This document shows, piece after piece, positions 6,282-13,468 of a DNA stretch of 13,713 nucleotides (position 1 is the first letter of the stretch; every line of letters starts with the position of its first letter). The notes under the pieces were generated by a model. It saw only the letters and a program-made list of their open reading frames with translations. It did not search any database and was not told where the DNA came from. The DNA is from Lentisphaerota bacterium. GTDB lineage: Bacteria; Verrucomicrobiota; Lentisphaeria; Oligosphaerales; JAFGRS01. The position numbers and the translations under genes are program-made. Location of the stretch: contig JAAYZO010000137.1 of NCBI GenBank assembly GCA_012514865.1, positions 1 through 13,713 of the forward strand. The letters are read 5' to 3'.

Positions 6282-6310
6282 TTGGACAACTCGTCCCGGC
6301 GCTGTATGCT
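6282..6310 (+). promoter_or_regulatory. Candidate promoter for the pseudopilin gene
   Basis: TTGGAC (6282-6287) and TATGCT (6305-6310, four of six to TATAAT) are separated by 17 bp, immediately after the palindromic element. The start would be near 6317, leaving a leader of about 130 nt to the ATG at 6447. The -35 box is poor, so this rests on spacing, the -10 box and position. Confidence 0.3.
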
Positions 6311-6446
6311 CCCGGCCCGCATCAGTAGGTCCGTTCGCCCGAGGGCCGCGGGGGTAGCCCGATGCCCCGATGCGCCTGGGGACCTGGCGCGGGGGAACGG
6401 GGTCCTGCCGGTATCCTGAGCAACAGCACACGTGAGGACGACACGC

Positions 6447-7073
6447 ATGAGACAGCGGTTCACCCTGATTGAGTTGCTGGTTGTGATTGCGATCATTGCC
6501 ATCCTGGCTGCGATGCTCCTGCCCGCTCTCACCCAGGCTCGGGAGAAGGCCCGCCAGGCGTCCTGCATCAACAACGCCAAGCAGCTCATGCTGTCGGCGC
6601 TGCTCTACGCGGATGACAACGCGGAGATGCTGGTGCCGGCCGCGACCATCTACGCCGGCCTGGGTGACTGGTACAACTACCTGTACCCGTACGTGAAAAC
6701 CCGCGATGTGTTCGTCTGCCCGACGCAGCCGGAGAACGAGCACGCCTGGGGTCTCGGCTATGGCTGGAACTACCAGGAATTCGGTTACCGCGACACCGAC
6801 GACGCCGCCACCCGGGCCATCTATGGCTACGGCACCGGCCTTGCCAGTATCACCAATCCGGCGAGGACCACCCTCCTGGGCGACAACGAGGACCGCGATG
6901 CGCGCGACAACATCTACGTGCGCTTCCTCTACCGCCGGCACGCGACCCTGACGCCGCGCCGGCACGGCGGCGGCGGCCACATGGGGATGCTGGACGGCCA
7001 TGTCGAGCGCCTCAGCTACGGCGTCCTGATCCGCCCCAAGGTCGGCACCGACTCCTACCCCTGGCGCTGGTAG
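6447..7073 (+). CDS. Type II secretion/type IV pilin-like pseudopilin (prepilin-type N-terminal domain, H-x9-DG family)
   Basis: The 208-residue protein has a very short basic leader, MRQR, followed by FTLIELLVVIAIIAILAAMLLPAL. This is the class III prepilin signal plus hydrophobic assembly helix, with the expected Glu at mature position 5. The residue before the cleavage point is Arg instead of the usual Gly. The soluble part has two Cys (Cys36 in QASCINNAKQ and a later one in FVCPTQP) and ends with RHGGGGHMGMLDGHVERLS. That ending resembles the H-x9-DG motif of the large pseudopilin families of Planctomycetota, Lentisphaerota and Verrucomicrobiota. The product is probably a membrane-anchored or filament-forming surface protein; no secretion or pilus genes are nearby. 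I chose the ATG at 6447 because GAGG (6434-6437) lies nine bases upstream. A GTG at 6432 would place that site inside the gene. Confidence 0.88.
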   Translation: MRQRFTLIELLVVIAIIAILAAMLLPALTQAREKARQASCINNAKQLMLSALLYADDNAEMLVPAATIYAGLGDWYNYLYPYVKTRDVFVCPTQPENEHAWGLGYGWNYQEFGYRDTDDAATRAIYGYGTGLASITNPARTTLLGDNEDRDARDNIYVRFLYRRHATLTPRRHGGGGHMGMLDGHVERLSYGVLIRPKVGTDSYPWRW

Positions 7074-7135
7074 AGCGCCCTCCCTGCATGGGAAGCCGGC
7101 GGAGCCGGCCGGCCCCCTGACGGGCCTGGCCCAGT

Positions 7136-7177
7136 CCCGGCCGGGCCGGCCTGGCGGCAGGCCCCGGCCGGGCCGGC
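7136..7177. terminator. GC-rich inverted/direct repeat between convergent genes (possible bidirectional terminator)
   Basis: CCCGGCCGGGCCGGC occurs twice, at 7136-7150 and 7163-7177. The intervening CCTG-GCGG-CAGG closes a hairpin in which GGCCGGCCTG pairs with CAGGCC and GGCC, with a two-base bulge. It sits in the 115-bp gap where the pseudopilin and YfhO genes converge, the right place for a shared terminator. There is no T-tract on either side. Confidence 0.35.
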
Positions 7178-7188
7178 TTCGGGGCCTG

Positions 7189-9609
7189 TCAACGGCGGCT
7201 CTTCCAGCCTCGCGGTCCCATTGCGGCGCCGAGTCCGGCCACCGCGGCGAGCAGGCTGAGTGCCGCGCCGATGACGAGGCCCGCGGGCCGATACTCGAGG
7301 ACCATCTCGTGCCGGCCGGCCGTGAGGGGCACCGCCTGGAAAGCGAGGTTGGCCGGCATGACCACGTAGCGCCGGTCGTCGTCAGGCCTGGCCGGCCGGA
7401 CGAGCCAGTGCCGGCTGTAGGCCTGCGAGATCAGGAGCACGGCATCGCCGGCGCAGTTCACCCGCAGGTGCAGGCGGTCGCTGTCCTCGGCGACGACCTC
7501 GACCCTGCCCTCGGCGCTGCCGCGGCCGGCGCTCAGGCCGGGGGCGGCTTCCAGAAGCACCTCGCGGGTCGGATCGAACCCCGGGTCGAGGAGGCGGCGG
7601 TGGAGGTCCTCGGGGCGCTCGAGGACGGCCCAGGCGCCGAGGAGCAGGCAGCGGGGCAGGGGCTCCGGGGTCATCGGCATGGCGCGGTTGCCGTCGGGGT
7701 CGGGCAGGACGACCCATCGGCAGCCGGTGAGGCGGAGCAGCGGGTGCAGGCGGTCGATGATGAGGTCCTGGCTGAGGTCGTCGAGGGGCTGGCCCTGGGT
7801 CAGGGCCATGAAGGTCGCATAGCGTCGTGACAGCGACGGGTCATTGCCCCAGACATCCGGGATGCCGGCGGCCATAGGGAGGTTATGGGAGGGCAGGTGG
7901 AGGAGTCGCTGGCCGGGCTCGGTATGGGCGGCGAGCTGGCGGAGGTCGTCGAGGCGGAGGTCGTCGGGGGCGAAGCTGGCGCGGAAGTGGGCGGCGAAGA
8001 GGGCCATTTCCAGGATGAGGAGCCCCGGCAGGGCCAGCGCGACGGCAGGTCGGCGGCGGCGCAGGCGGAGGGCCATGAGCAGCCCGGCGAGGAAGGCGGC
8101 GCTGCGCAGGGCCGAGGCGGCGGTGCAGGTGGCGGTGGCGAGCCGCCACGACAGGTCGCCGTCGGCACCGGGCGGCAGCAGGCTCTGCCCCGAGGCCATC
8201 GCCAGCCGGAGTAAGGCCGACCAGGCGCGCCCGCCGAGGCCGCCGGGTGCCATGGCGGCCAGGCCGGCCCAGGCACCGAGGGCGCCGGTGACGATCGCCG
8301 CGGCGCCGAGGAGCCGCCGGCCGCAGGCGGCGGCGTCGCGCGGCTCGCTGAGCAGACGGTCGAGGCTCGACATGGCCAGATGGATGACGAAGAACCCGGC
8401 GAAGGCGACGAGCTTGGCGCTGCAGCGGAAGGCGCCCCAGCCGGGGAGGGCCTGGTAGAGCAGCCCGTACAGCGGTGTGTAGGCGCCGCAGGCCAGGACG
8501 GTCAGCAACACGACGGCGAGGCCGTCGGCGCAGGCCTGCGAGCGCCGCGGTGACGACACCAGCGGCCAGACCGCCAGCGGCAGCGCCGCACTGCCGACAA
8601 AGGCGCACATCTCCCAGAGGTACCAGCGGCCCCAGTACGGCGACAGGGCCATGTCGCCGAAGACAAAGGGCACCAGCCAGGTCAGGATGTTCTCCGGCGG
8701 GAACGAGAAGAACGCGGCAATGGCGCTGGGGAGCCGTCCGGCGCGGAGGTTCTCCGTGCTGGCCAGCAGGCCGGGCAGGAGCTGCACCGCGGCCAGGAGG
8801 GCCCCGGCGGCATAGACGGCCGCCAGCGCCAGGACCAGCCGGGGGGCCTGACGGGCGCGCGGGTGCGCCGTGGGGGCTCCGACGACGAGGCGGAGGACCA
8901 GGGAGAGCCCGGCGCAGAGGGCTGTGTAGTAGACGTACTGCGGGTGGCCCGCCAGGATCTGCATGGCCACCGCCGCGGCGCCGGCCAGGCACCAGCGCCG
9001 ACGGCGCGCAGCGGGCACGCCCGGGCTCGCGAAGGCGGCCCAGGCGCCCTCCAGACAGAGCAGCACCGCCGGCGACCAGGCCAGCGAGGCCAGGTTCGTC
9101 AGGTGCCCGGCATAGACATGCGGGACGGCGCCGCCGCCGAGGGCCACCGCCAGGCCGCCGCACAGACAGGCCGCCGGGCTGCGCCCACGGCGCCACAGCC
9201 AGGCGGCCATACCAAGCCCGAGGATGGTCAGGTTCAGAATGACCTCCACCGTGATGGCGGTGGCGACCGGCAGGACGAGGTGGACCCAGTTCACCGGGTA
9301 GAGCAGGGCCGACTGGAAGCCGGCGAAGTAGGGCGTGCCGCAGTAGATGAAGGGATTCCACAGGGGGAGTCGTCCCTGGGCCAGCTCGCCGAAGCCGAAG
9401 ACACGCCAGGAGAGGAACTGCCGGGCGGTGTCGGTGCCGAGGTCGGAGAGGATGCGCTCGCCCGGCGCGGCCAGGACGGTCCCGAAGACCGCGATGACGA
9501 CCACCGGGATGGCCGCCGCCGCGAGGGCATACAGGCGCGCCGGGGCGCCGGGCCGCAGCATCTCGGCCCATCGTGGCGGCGTGGCGGCGTTGGCATCTGC
9601 GGCGTCCAT
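7189..9609 (-). CDS. YfhO-family polytopic membrane protein (GT-C-like)
   Basis: The 806-residue protein has the YfhO layout. A first membrane helix (about 29-48) is followed by SDLGTDTARQFL (Asp60, Gln64), then GRLPLWNPFIYCGTPYFAGFQSALLYP (Trp84, Asn85, Pro86), the diagnostic early block. About ten or more further helices follow. A soluble C-terminal domain (about 690-780) contains VLLISQAYSRHWLV, ANLAFQAVPLTAGRHEMVLEYRP, and a last helix near the end. Family members are linked to glycosylation of lipoteichoic acid and other cell-surface polymers, and the fold resembles GT-C transferases; the substrate here is unknown. The ATG at 9609 lacks a good ribosome-binding site nearby; AGAGGAG lies about 35 bases upstream with no in-frame start beside it. 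The true start could be the internal Met17. It is convergent with the pseudopilin gene and divergent from the DNA polymerase gene. Confidence 0.87.
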   Translation of the reverse strand: MDAADANAATPPRWAEMLRPGAPARLYALAAAAIPVVVIAVFGTVLAAPGERILSDLGTDTARQFLSWRVFGFGELAQGRLPLWNPFIYCGTPYFAGFQSALLYPVNWVHLVLPVATAITVEVILNLTILGLGMAAWLWRRGRSPAACLCGGLAVALGGGAVPHVYAGHLTNLASLAWSPAVLLCLEGAWAAFASPGVPAARRRRWCLAGAAAVAMQILAGHPQYVYYTALCAGLSLVLRLVVGAPTAHPRARQAPRLVLALAAVYAAGALLAAVQLLPGLLASTENLRAGRLPSAIAAFFSFPPENILTWLVPFVFGDMALSPYWGRWYLWEMCAFVGSAALPLAVWPLVSSPRRSQACADGLAVVLLTVLACGAYTPLYGLLYQALPGWGAFRCSAKLVAFAGFFVIHLAMSSLDRLLSEPRDAAACGRRLLGAAAIVTGALGAWAGLAAMAPGGLGGRAWSALLRLAMASGQSLLPPGADGDLSWRLATATCTAASALRSAAFLAGLLMALRLRRRRPAVALALPGLLILEMALFAAHFRASFAPDDLRLDDLRQLAAHTEPGQRLLHLPSHNLPMAAGIPDVWGNDPSLSRRYATFMALTQGQPLDDLSQDLIIDRLHPLLRLTGCRWVVLPDPDGNRAMPMTPEPLPRCLLLGAWAVLERPEDLHRRLLDPGFDPTREVLLEAAPGLSAGRGSAEGRVEVVAEDSDRLHLRVNCAGDAVLLISQAYSRHWLVRPARPDDDRRYVVMPANLAFQAVPLTAGRHEMVLEYRPAGLVIGAALSLLAAVAGLGAAMGPRGWKSRR

Positions 9610-9900
9610 GGCGCTGTCGGCGGTGCGGCGCCCGGCCGGTGTTGCTCCTCTGGTGTTGCGCCCGCAGGCGCGGCGTCAACATACCCGGCGTCGCCCGCGC
9701 TTGCGAGCGCCGGCCTGCGGATGATATTGGTGCTTGTCACCATGGCGCTCCGGTCTGGCGCGGCCCGTCGCCGGTCGCCGGCGGCGGGATGGGCAGCGCC
9801 GCGGCGTCGCCCGGCTGCCGGAGGTCGTGGTCGATGGCAATCGCTGCGCTGGGTTCGCGGCCGTCCGGACGCGGCGGCGCGGGCCTGTGAAAGGACGCCG
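9610..9900. other. Divergent intergenic region between the yfhO-like gene and polB
   Basis: This 291-bp stretch must hold the promoters of two divergent genes, but I find no convincing one. On the plus strand TTGCGA (9701-9706) and GATATT (9723-9728) are 16 bp apart, in the only A/T-containing patch. On the minus strand a TTGACG around 9674-9679 has no matching -10 box. A small hairpin (GCGCT/AGCGC, 9697-9710) is present. An open frame runs through on the plus strand in phase with polB from 8863, but this is an antisense shadow of the yfhO-like gene. Confidence 0.4.
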
Positions 9901-12102
9901 ATGGAGACGCCGTCGCTGGACCTCAGTGCGCTGGTCCGCAGTGACCTCGACCGACTGGTCGCGGTCGAGCCCGGACGCCACGGCTCGGCGCTGCTGTACC
10001 GCCGCCCGCCCGCCGGCGCGGTGGCGTCGCGCGAGGTGGCCTTCACGCCCTGGCTGCTGGTCAGCGGCGAGGCCCTGGCGGACGCCCTGCCGGGCGTGGT
10101 CGAGCGTCGGGTCCTGAGCGGCGGCGGTGTGCACCGTGTGCGCGTCCATTTCCCCGACCTGGCGGCCCATGCCGAGGCGGTGGCGGCGTTGAAGACCCTG
10201 ACCGGCGCCAATCCCTCCAGTCCGCAGGCGCCCTACCGCCTCTTCAGCGATATCACGCAGCAGATCCTGACCACGCTGCCGGCCCGCCTCTTCCGTAACC
10301 TCGCTTTCGCCGATCTGCGGCGGCTGCAGCTCGACATCGAGACGCTGACCACGCCGGGCTTCGACTTCCCGAATGCCGAACGCGAGGGCGATGCCATCAT
10401 CATGATCGCCCTGCGCGACAGTACCGGCTGGGAGCACCTCCTCAGCGGCCCCGCGATGAGCGAGAAGGAGATGCTCGGCGAGATGGTGCGGCTCCTGCGC
10501 GAGCGCGACCCGGATGTCCTCGAGGGGCATAACCTCTTCGGCTTCGACCTGCCCTACATCGAGGCGCGGGCGCGCCGGCACGGTGTCCGCCTCGCCCTCG
10601 GCCGTGACGGCAGCCGCCTGACGGGGCGAAGCAGCCGCTTCAGTGCCGGCGAGCGCACCAGCACCTACCGCCGCTATGAGATCCACGGCCGCCACATCGT
10701 CGACACCCTGCACCTGGTGCAGCTCTACGACGTCAGCCACCGCGATATGGACAGCTACGGCCTCAAGGCCAGCGCGCGCTACTTCGGCGTGGCGGCACCG
10801 GAGCGGACCTACGTCGAGGGCTCGCGCATCAGCGAGGTCTACCGTACCGACCCGGCCCGCCTGCGGGCCTATGCCATGGACGACGTCCGCGAGACCGAGG
10901 CCCTCAGCCGCATCCTCCTGCCGAGCCACTTCTACCAGGCCCAGCTCGTGCCCTTCTCGCTGCAGAACTGCGTCACCCGTGGCCAGGCCACCCGCATCGA
11001 CGCCCTGCTCTGCGGCGAGTACATGGTCGCCAACGCCAGTCTGCCGACGCCGCAGGCCCCGCGCGATTTCCAGGGCGCGCTCACCGAGGCGCTGCGCAGT
11101 GGCGTGTTCCGCAATGTCTGGCACGCCGATGTCCGCAGCCTGTACCCGTCGATCATCATCAGTCGCGAGCTGACCCCGCGCGTTGACGATCTGGGCGCCT
11201 ACCTGAGGCTGCTGCGCGAGCTGCGGCGCTTCCGCCTGGAGGCCAAGGACGCCGCCCGGCGCGCTCCAGCCGAGCAGCGCGAGCACTTCGAGGCCCTGCA
11301 GAGCAGCTTCAAGGTCCTGATCAACTCCTTCTACGGCTATGCCGGTTTTGCTCAGGGTACCTTCAACGACTACGACCTGGCCGAGGCCGTCACCGCCGCC
11401 GGCCGGGAGATTCTGAGGACCATGCTGGACTTCCTCGAGGCCCAGCAGGCCACCGTCATCGAGATGGATACCGACGGCATCTACTTCGTGCCGCCGGCCG
11501 GGGTCGATGACCCCGCGGCTCTGGCCGCCCGCCTGCAGGCGGCCCTGCCGGCGGGCATCGACATCGACCTCGATGCCACCTACGCCGCCATGCTCGGCTA
11601 CAAGGCCAAGAACTACGCCCTGCTCGGCCACGACGGTACCATCTCGCTGACGGGCGCGGCCCTCAAGAGCCGTGGCCTGGAGCCCTTCCAGCGGCGTTAC
11701 ATCCGCGAGCTGGTGACCCTGCTGCTGCAGGGCCGCGGCAGTGAGGCCGAGGGCCTGCGCCAGCGCTACCGTCAGGACCTGGAGGGCCACGTCCTGCCGC
11801 TGGCGGATCTGGCCAAGCGCGAGGTCCTCTCGACGCCGCCGCGAGTCTACGCCGAGGCCCTCTCTCAGGGCGGCGGCCGCCGCAGCGCCGCCTACGAGCT
11901 GGCCCTCGCCTCGAGCCGCGAGTACCGCCAGGGCGACACGGTGGTGTTCTATGTCACCGGCTCCAAGAAGAACGTCGCCGTCACCGACGCCGCGAAACTC
12001 CTGGCTGACGCCGCGCCGGAGGTGCGGGATGAGAACGTCCCGTACTACCTCGACAAGCTCGAGAGCCTGCACGCCAAGTTCGCCGAGTTCTTCTCGGCCT
12101 GA
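9901..12102 (+). CDS. Family B DNA polymerase with 3'-5' exonuclease domain
   Basis: The 733-residue enzyme carries the complete family B motif set in order. Exo I is LQLDIETLT (Asp145, Glu147), Exo II is EGHNLFGFD (Asn211, Asp216) and Exo III is YAMDD (Tyr324, Asp328). Motif A is DVRSLYPSII (Asp410, Tyr415), motif B is KVLINSFYGY (Lys471, Asn475, Tyr478) and motif C is MDTDGIYF (Asp523, Asp525). The KxY-type motif is KAKNYAL (570-572). Proofreading and polymerase sites therefore look active. Motif C has Gly where many family members have Ser. It is slightly shorter than E. coli Pol II (783). Bacterial family B enzymes usually act in repair and lesion bypass, not in bulk replication. The ATG at 9901 has AAAGGA six or seven bases upstream; a longer in-frame extension is antisense to yfhO. 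An FmdB-type gene follows 17 bp downstream, probably in the same operon. Confidence 0.93.
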   Translation: METPSLDLSALVRSDLDRLVAVEPGRHGSALLYRRPPAGAVASREVAFTPWLLVSGEALADALPGVVERRVLSGGGVHRVRVHFPDLAAHAEAVAALKTLTGANPSSPQAPYRLFSDITQQILTTLPARLFRNLAFADLRRLQLDIETLTTPGFDFPNAEREGDAIIMIALRDSTGWEHLLSGPAMSEKEMLGEMVRLLRERDPDVLEGHNLFGFDLPYIEARARRHGVRLALGRDGSRLTGRSSRFSAGERTSTYRRYEIHGRHIVDTLHLVQLYDVSHRDMDSYGLKASARYFGVAAPERTYVEGSRISEVYRTDPARLRAYAMDDVRETEALSRILLPSHFYQAQLVPFSLQNCVTRGQATRIDALLCGEYMVANASLPTPQAPRDFQGALTEALRSGVFRNVWHADVRSLYPSIIISRELTPRVDDLGAYLRLLRELRRFRLEAKDAARRAPAEQREHFEALQSSFKVLINSFYGYAGFAQGTFNDYDLAEAVTAAGREILRTMLDFLEAQQATVIEMDTDGIYFVPPAGVDDPAALAARLQAALPAGIDIDLDATYAAMLGYKAKNYALLGHDGTISLTGAALKSRGLEPFQRRYIRELVTLLLQGRGSEAEGLRQRYRQDLEGHVLPLADLAKREVLSTPPRVYAEALSQGGGRRSAAYELALASSREYRQGDTVVFYVTGSKKNVAVTDAAKLLADAAPEVRDENVPYYLDKLESLHAKFAEFFSA

Positions 12103-12119
12103 CCGTGGGGATCCCCGCC

Positions 12120-12635
12120 ATGCCCATCTACGAGTACCTCTGCCCGGCCTGCAACTGCGTCTACAGCTTCCTGGTCAAGACTGTCGGTGCCCCGCGCGAG
12201 CCGGTCTGCCCGAAATGCGGCGGGCATGACCTGCGCCGTCGCCTCAGCCGCTTCGCCGTCACCGGCGTCGAGCGCAAGTCGCGCCAGGCCGCGGCCGCCG
12301 CCGACGGCGCCGACACGGCCGCGCCCGGCGACGCCCCGAGCGGCCCCGATCCCCTCGATGACCCCCGCGTCGAGGCCGAGATGATGAAGCTGATGAGCGA
12401 CGCCGATGGCATCGACGAGAACGACCCGCGGCAGCTCGGGCGGCTGATGCGGCGCATGACCGAGATCAGCGGCGAGAAGGTCGAGCCCGAGATGGAGGAG
12501 GCCATGCGGCGCCTCGAGGCCGGCGAGGACCCCGAGAAGATCGAGGCGGACCTCGGCGATGTCCTCGGCGGCCCGGATGAGGACGGCGGCGGGCTCGGCG
12601 CCCCGACCCACGACAGCGGCCTCTATGACCTCTGA
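12120..12635 (+). CDS. FmdB-type zinc-ribbon protein with long acidic C-terminal extension
   Basis: The 171-residue protein starts with the FmdB/CxxC regulatory-type zinc ribbon, MPIYEYLCPACN...VCPKCGG. Cys8, Cys11, Cys30 and Cys33 are placed to bind one zinc. After an Ala/Gly/Pro linker (about 58-78) comes an acidic, helix-prone segment (about 80-150), DDPRVEAEMMKLMSDADGIDEND...EMEEAMRRLEAGEDPEKIEADLG, then a flexible end. FmdB itself was linked to formamidase gene regulation, but most homologues have no proven role. The acidic region suggests a protein-protein contact. The ATG at 12120 is preceded by GGGG within a perfect palindrome GGGGATCCCC (12107-12116). A GTG at 12105 would add MGIPA and is less likely. 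The 17-bp gap after polB suggests co-transcription; whether they work together is unknown. Confidence 0.8.
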   Translation: MPIYEYLCPACNCVYSFLVKTVGAPREPVCPKCGGHDLRRRLSRFAVTGVERKSRQAAAAADGADTAAPGDAPSGPDPLDDPRVEAEMMKLMSDADGIDENDPRQLGRLMRRMTEISGEKVEPEMEEAMRRLEAGEDPEKIEADLGDVLGGPDEDGGGLGAPTHDSGLYDL

Positions 12636-12644
12636 GGGGAGCGT

Positions 12645-12665
12645 CCGGGGCCGCTGCGGCCCTGG
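12645..12665 (+). terminator. GC-rich hairpin downstream of the polB-fmdB unit
   Basis: CCGGGGCC (12645-12652) pairs with GGCCCTGG (12658-12665), with one G-U pair, around GCTGC. It starts ten bases after the FmdB-type stop codon. A second small dyad (GCCAC/GTGGC) follows directly. No T-tract follows closely; the next T-rich bases are near 12685. The position suits a transcript end, but the signal is incomplete. Confidence 0.4.
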
Positions 12666-12714
12666 CCACCGTGGCAGCCCCGCGTTTAACTCGTTGCCTT
12701 TGTTGCGACAGCAC

Positions 12715-12743
12715 TTGACGCGTGCTGAAAGGCATGTTAATGT
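12715..12743 (+). promoter_or_regulatory. Candidate promoter for the RRM protein gene
   Basis: TTGACG (12715-12720, five of six) is followed after 17 bp by TAATGT (12738-12743). An alternative -10, GTTAAT (12736-12741), has 15-bp spacing. The region 12685-12760 is clearly richer in A and T than its surroundings. Transcription would begin near 12750, giving a leader of about 260 nt before the ATG at 13011. Confidence 0.45.
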
Positions 12744-12749
12744 ATCGGG

Positions 12750-13010
12750 TACGACTTGAGGCCTAGGGTCGAGCGGCGTGCCGCGTGCTGTAGGTCTCGG
12801 GATCGGGATCACCGACCGGTCAGCCTTGGCGATCCAGGTGCATGCGGCGTGATCCAATGTGCACGGCGGTTGGTTTCCGTCGGCCTGTATGCCCGGTCCG
12901 CAAGTGCACAGGCAGTGGAAGAGAGAAAAGGCAAGCAGACAGTGCACCGTCGGATCTGACGACCTGTGGGCGGTCGTGGCAAGGCGGTCGGTCGGCAAGG
13001 GAGTGCATCA
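12750..13010 (+). promoter_or_regulatory. Long 5' leader of the RRM gene with five GTGCAY motifs
   Basis: No gene is supported in this stretch of about 260 bp. It holds GTGCAT or GTGCAC at 12838, 12859, 12904, 12942 and 13003. An imperfect 20-nt direct repeat beginning GATCCA lies at 12831-12850 and 12851-12870. A hairpin (ACGACC, 12959-12964, with GGTCGT, 12972-12977) sits about 20 bases before the AAGGGAG ribosome-binding site (12997-13003). The last GTGCAT directly overlaps the end of that site. The layout suggests post-transcriptional or autogenous control, which is inference. Confidence 0.4.
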
Positions 13011-13319
13011 ATGTCGAAGAGGTTGTACGTCGGTAACCTGGCCTACGGTGTCCGCGATGAGAACCTGCAGGAGCTGTTCTCGCAGTTCGGCGCGGTCCGC
13101 TCGGCCCAGGTGATCTCGGACCGCGAGAGCGGGCGCTCGAAGGGCTTCGGGTTCGTCGAGATGGAGAATGACCAGGAAGCCCAGGCGGCCATCGATGCCC
13201 TGAACGGCAAGCCGCACGAGGGCCGTCCCCTGACCGTCAACGAGGCGCGTCCGCGCGAGGACCGCGGCGGCGGTGGCAGCCGCGGCGGTTTCGGCGGCGG
13301 CGGCCGTGGCCGCTACTGA
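13011..13319 (+). CDS. Small RNA-binding protein with one RRM and a glycine-rich tail
   Basis: The 102-residue protein is a single RNA-recognition motif. RNP2 is LYVGNL (5-10) and RNP1 is KGFGFVEM (44-51), with the aromatic positions Tyr6, Phe46 and Phe48 that stack on RNA bases. The betaalphabetabetaalphabeta fold runs to about residue 80. A short Arg/Gly tail, GGGGSRGGFGGGGRGRY, follows. Such proteins are common in cyanobacteria (Rbp family, several cold-induced) and in PVC and some other bacteria. They are thought to act as RNA chaperones or in RNA localisation. AAGGGAG lies seven bases upstream of the chosen ATG. An earlier in-frame GTG (12966) would run through that site and adds nothing family-like. 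The gene appears monocistronic, with its own promoter, long leader and strong terminator. Confidence 0.95.
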   Translation: MSKRLYVGNLAYGVRDENLQELFSQFGAVRSAQVISDRESGRSKGFGFVEMENDQEAQAAIDALNGKPHEGRPLTVNEARPREDRGGGGSRGGFGGGGRGRY

Positions 13320-13380
13320 GCAGCCCTGACTGACGGCGGCTGGCGCGACACGTCGACGGCCGCCGCAGCAGAGCGACAGC

Positions 13381-13420
13381 ACAAGGAGAGATCCCGATGG
13401 GGTCTCTCCTTGTTCGTTTA
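13381..13420 (+). terminator. Strong intrinsic terminator of the RRM gene
   Basis: ACAAGGAGAGA (13381-13391) is perfectly complementary to TCTCTCCTTGT (13403-13413). The stem extends inward through one T-G wobble and three C-G pairs to a GAT loop, about 15 bp in total. It is followed by TCGTTTA. It lies 61 bases after the RRM stop codon and is the clearest terminator in the window. The stretch between stop and hairpin holds nothing I recognise. Confidence 0.88.
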
Positions 13421-13468
13421 AACGGCGCGGAGGCCGGCGGAGACGGCGAGGGCAGGGAGCGCCGGCAC

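Noticed and set aside
5859..6589. Two minus-strand frames across the spacer after pntB, with peptides such as LAPLQG and WHPSRV
   Set aside because: They are translations of the palindromic element; the peptide similarity follows from repeated DNA and the frames run into neighbouring genes.
8863..9900. N-terminal extension of the polymerase frame by 346 residues
   Set aside because: It is antisense to the well-supported YfhO-type gene, has an Arg/Gly/Ala-rich composition typical of GC-rich shadows, and the ATG at 9901 has a proper ribosome-binding site.
9676..12072. 798-residue open frame on the minus strand opposite the polymerase
   Set aside because: The plus strand has all family B motifs in order; the minus frame has no recognisable domain and arises from high GC.
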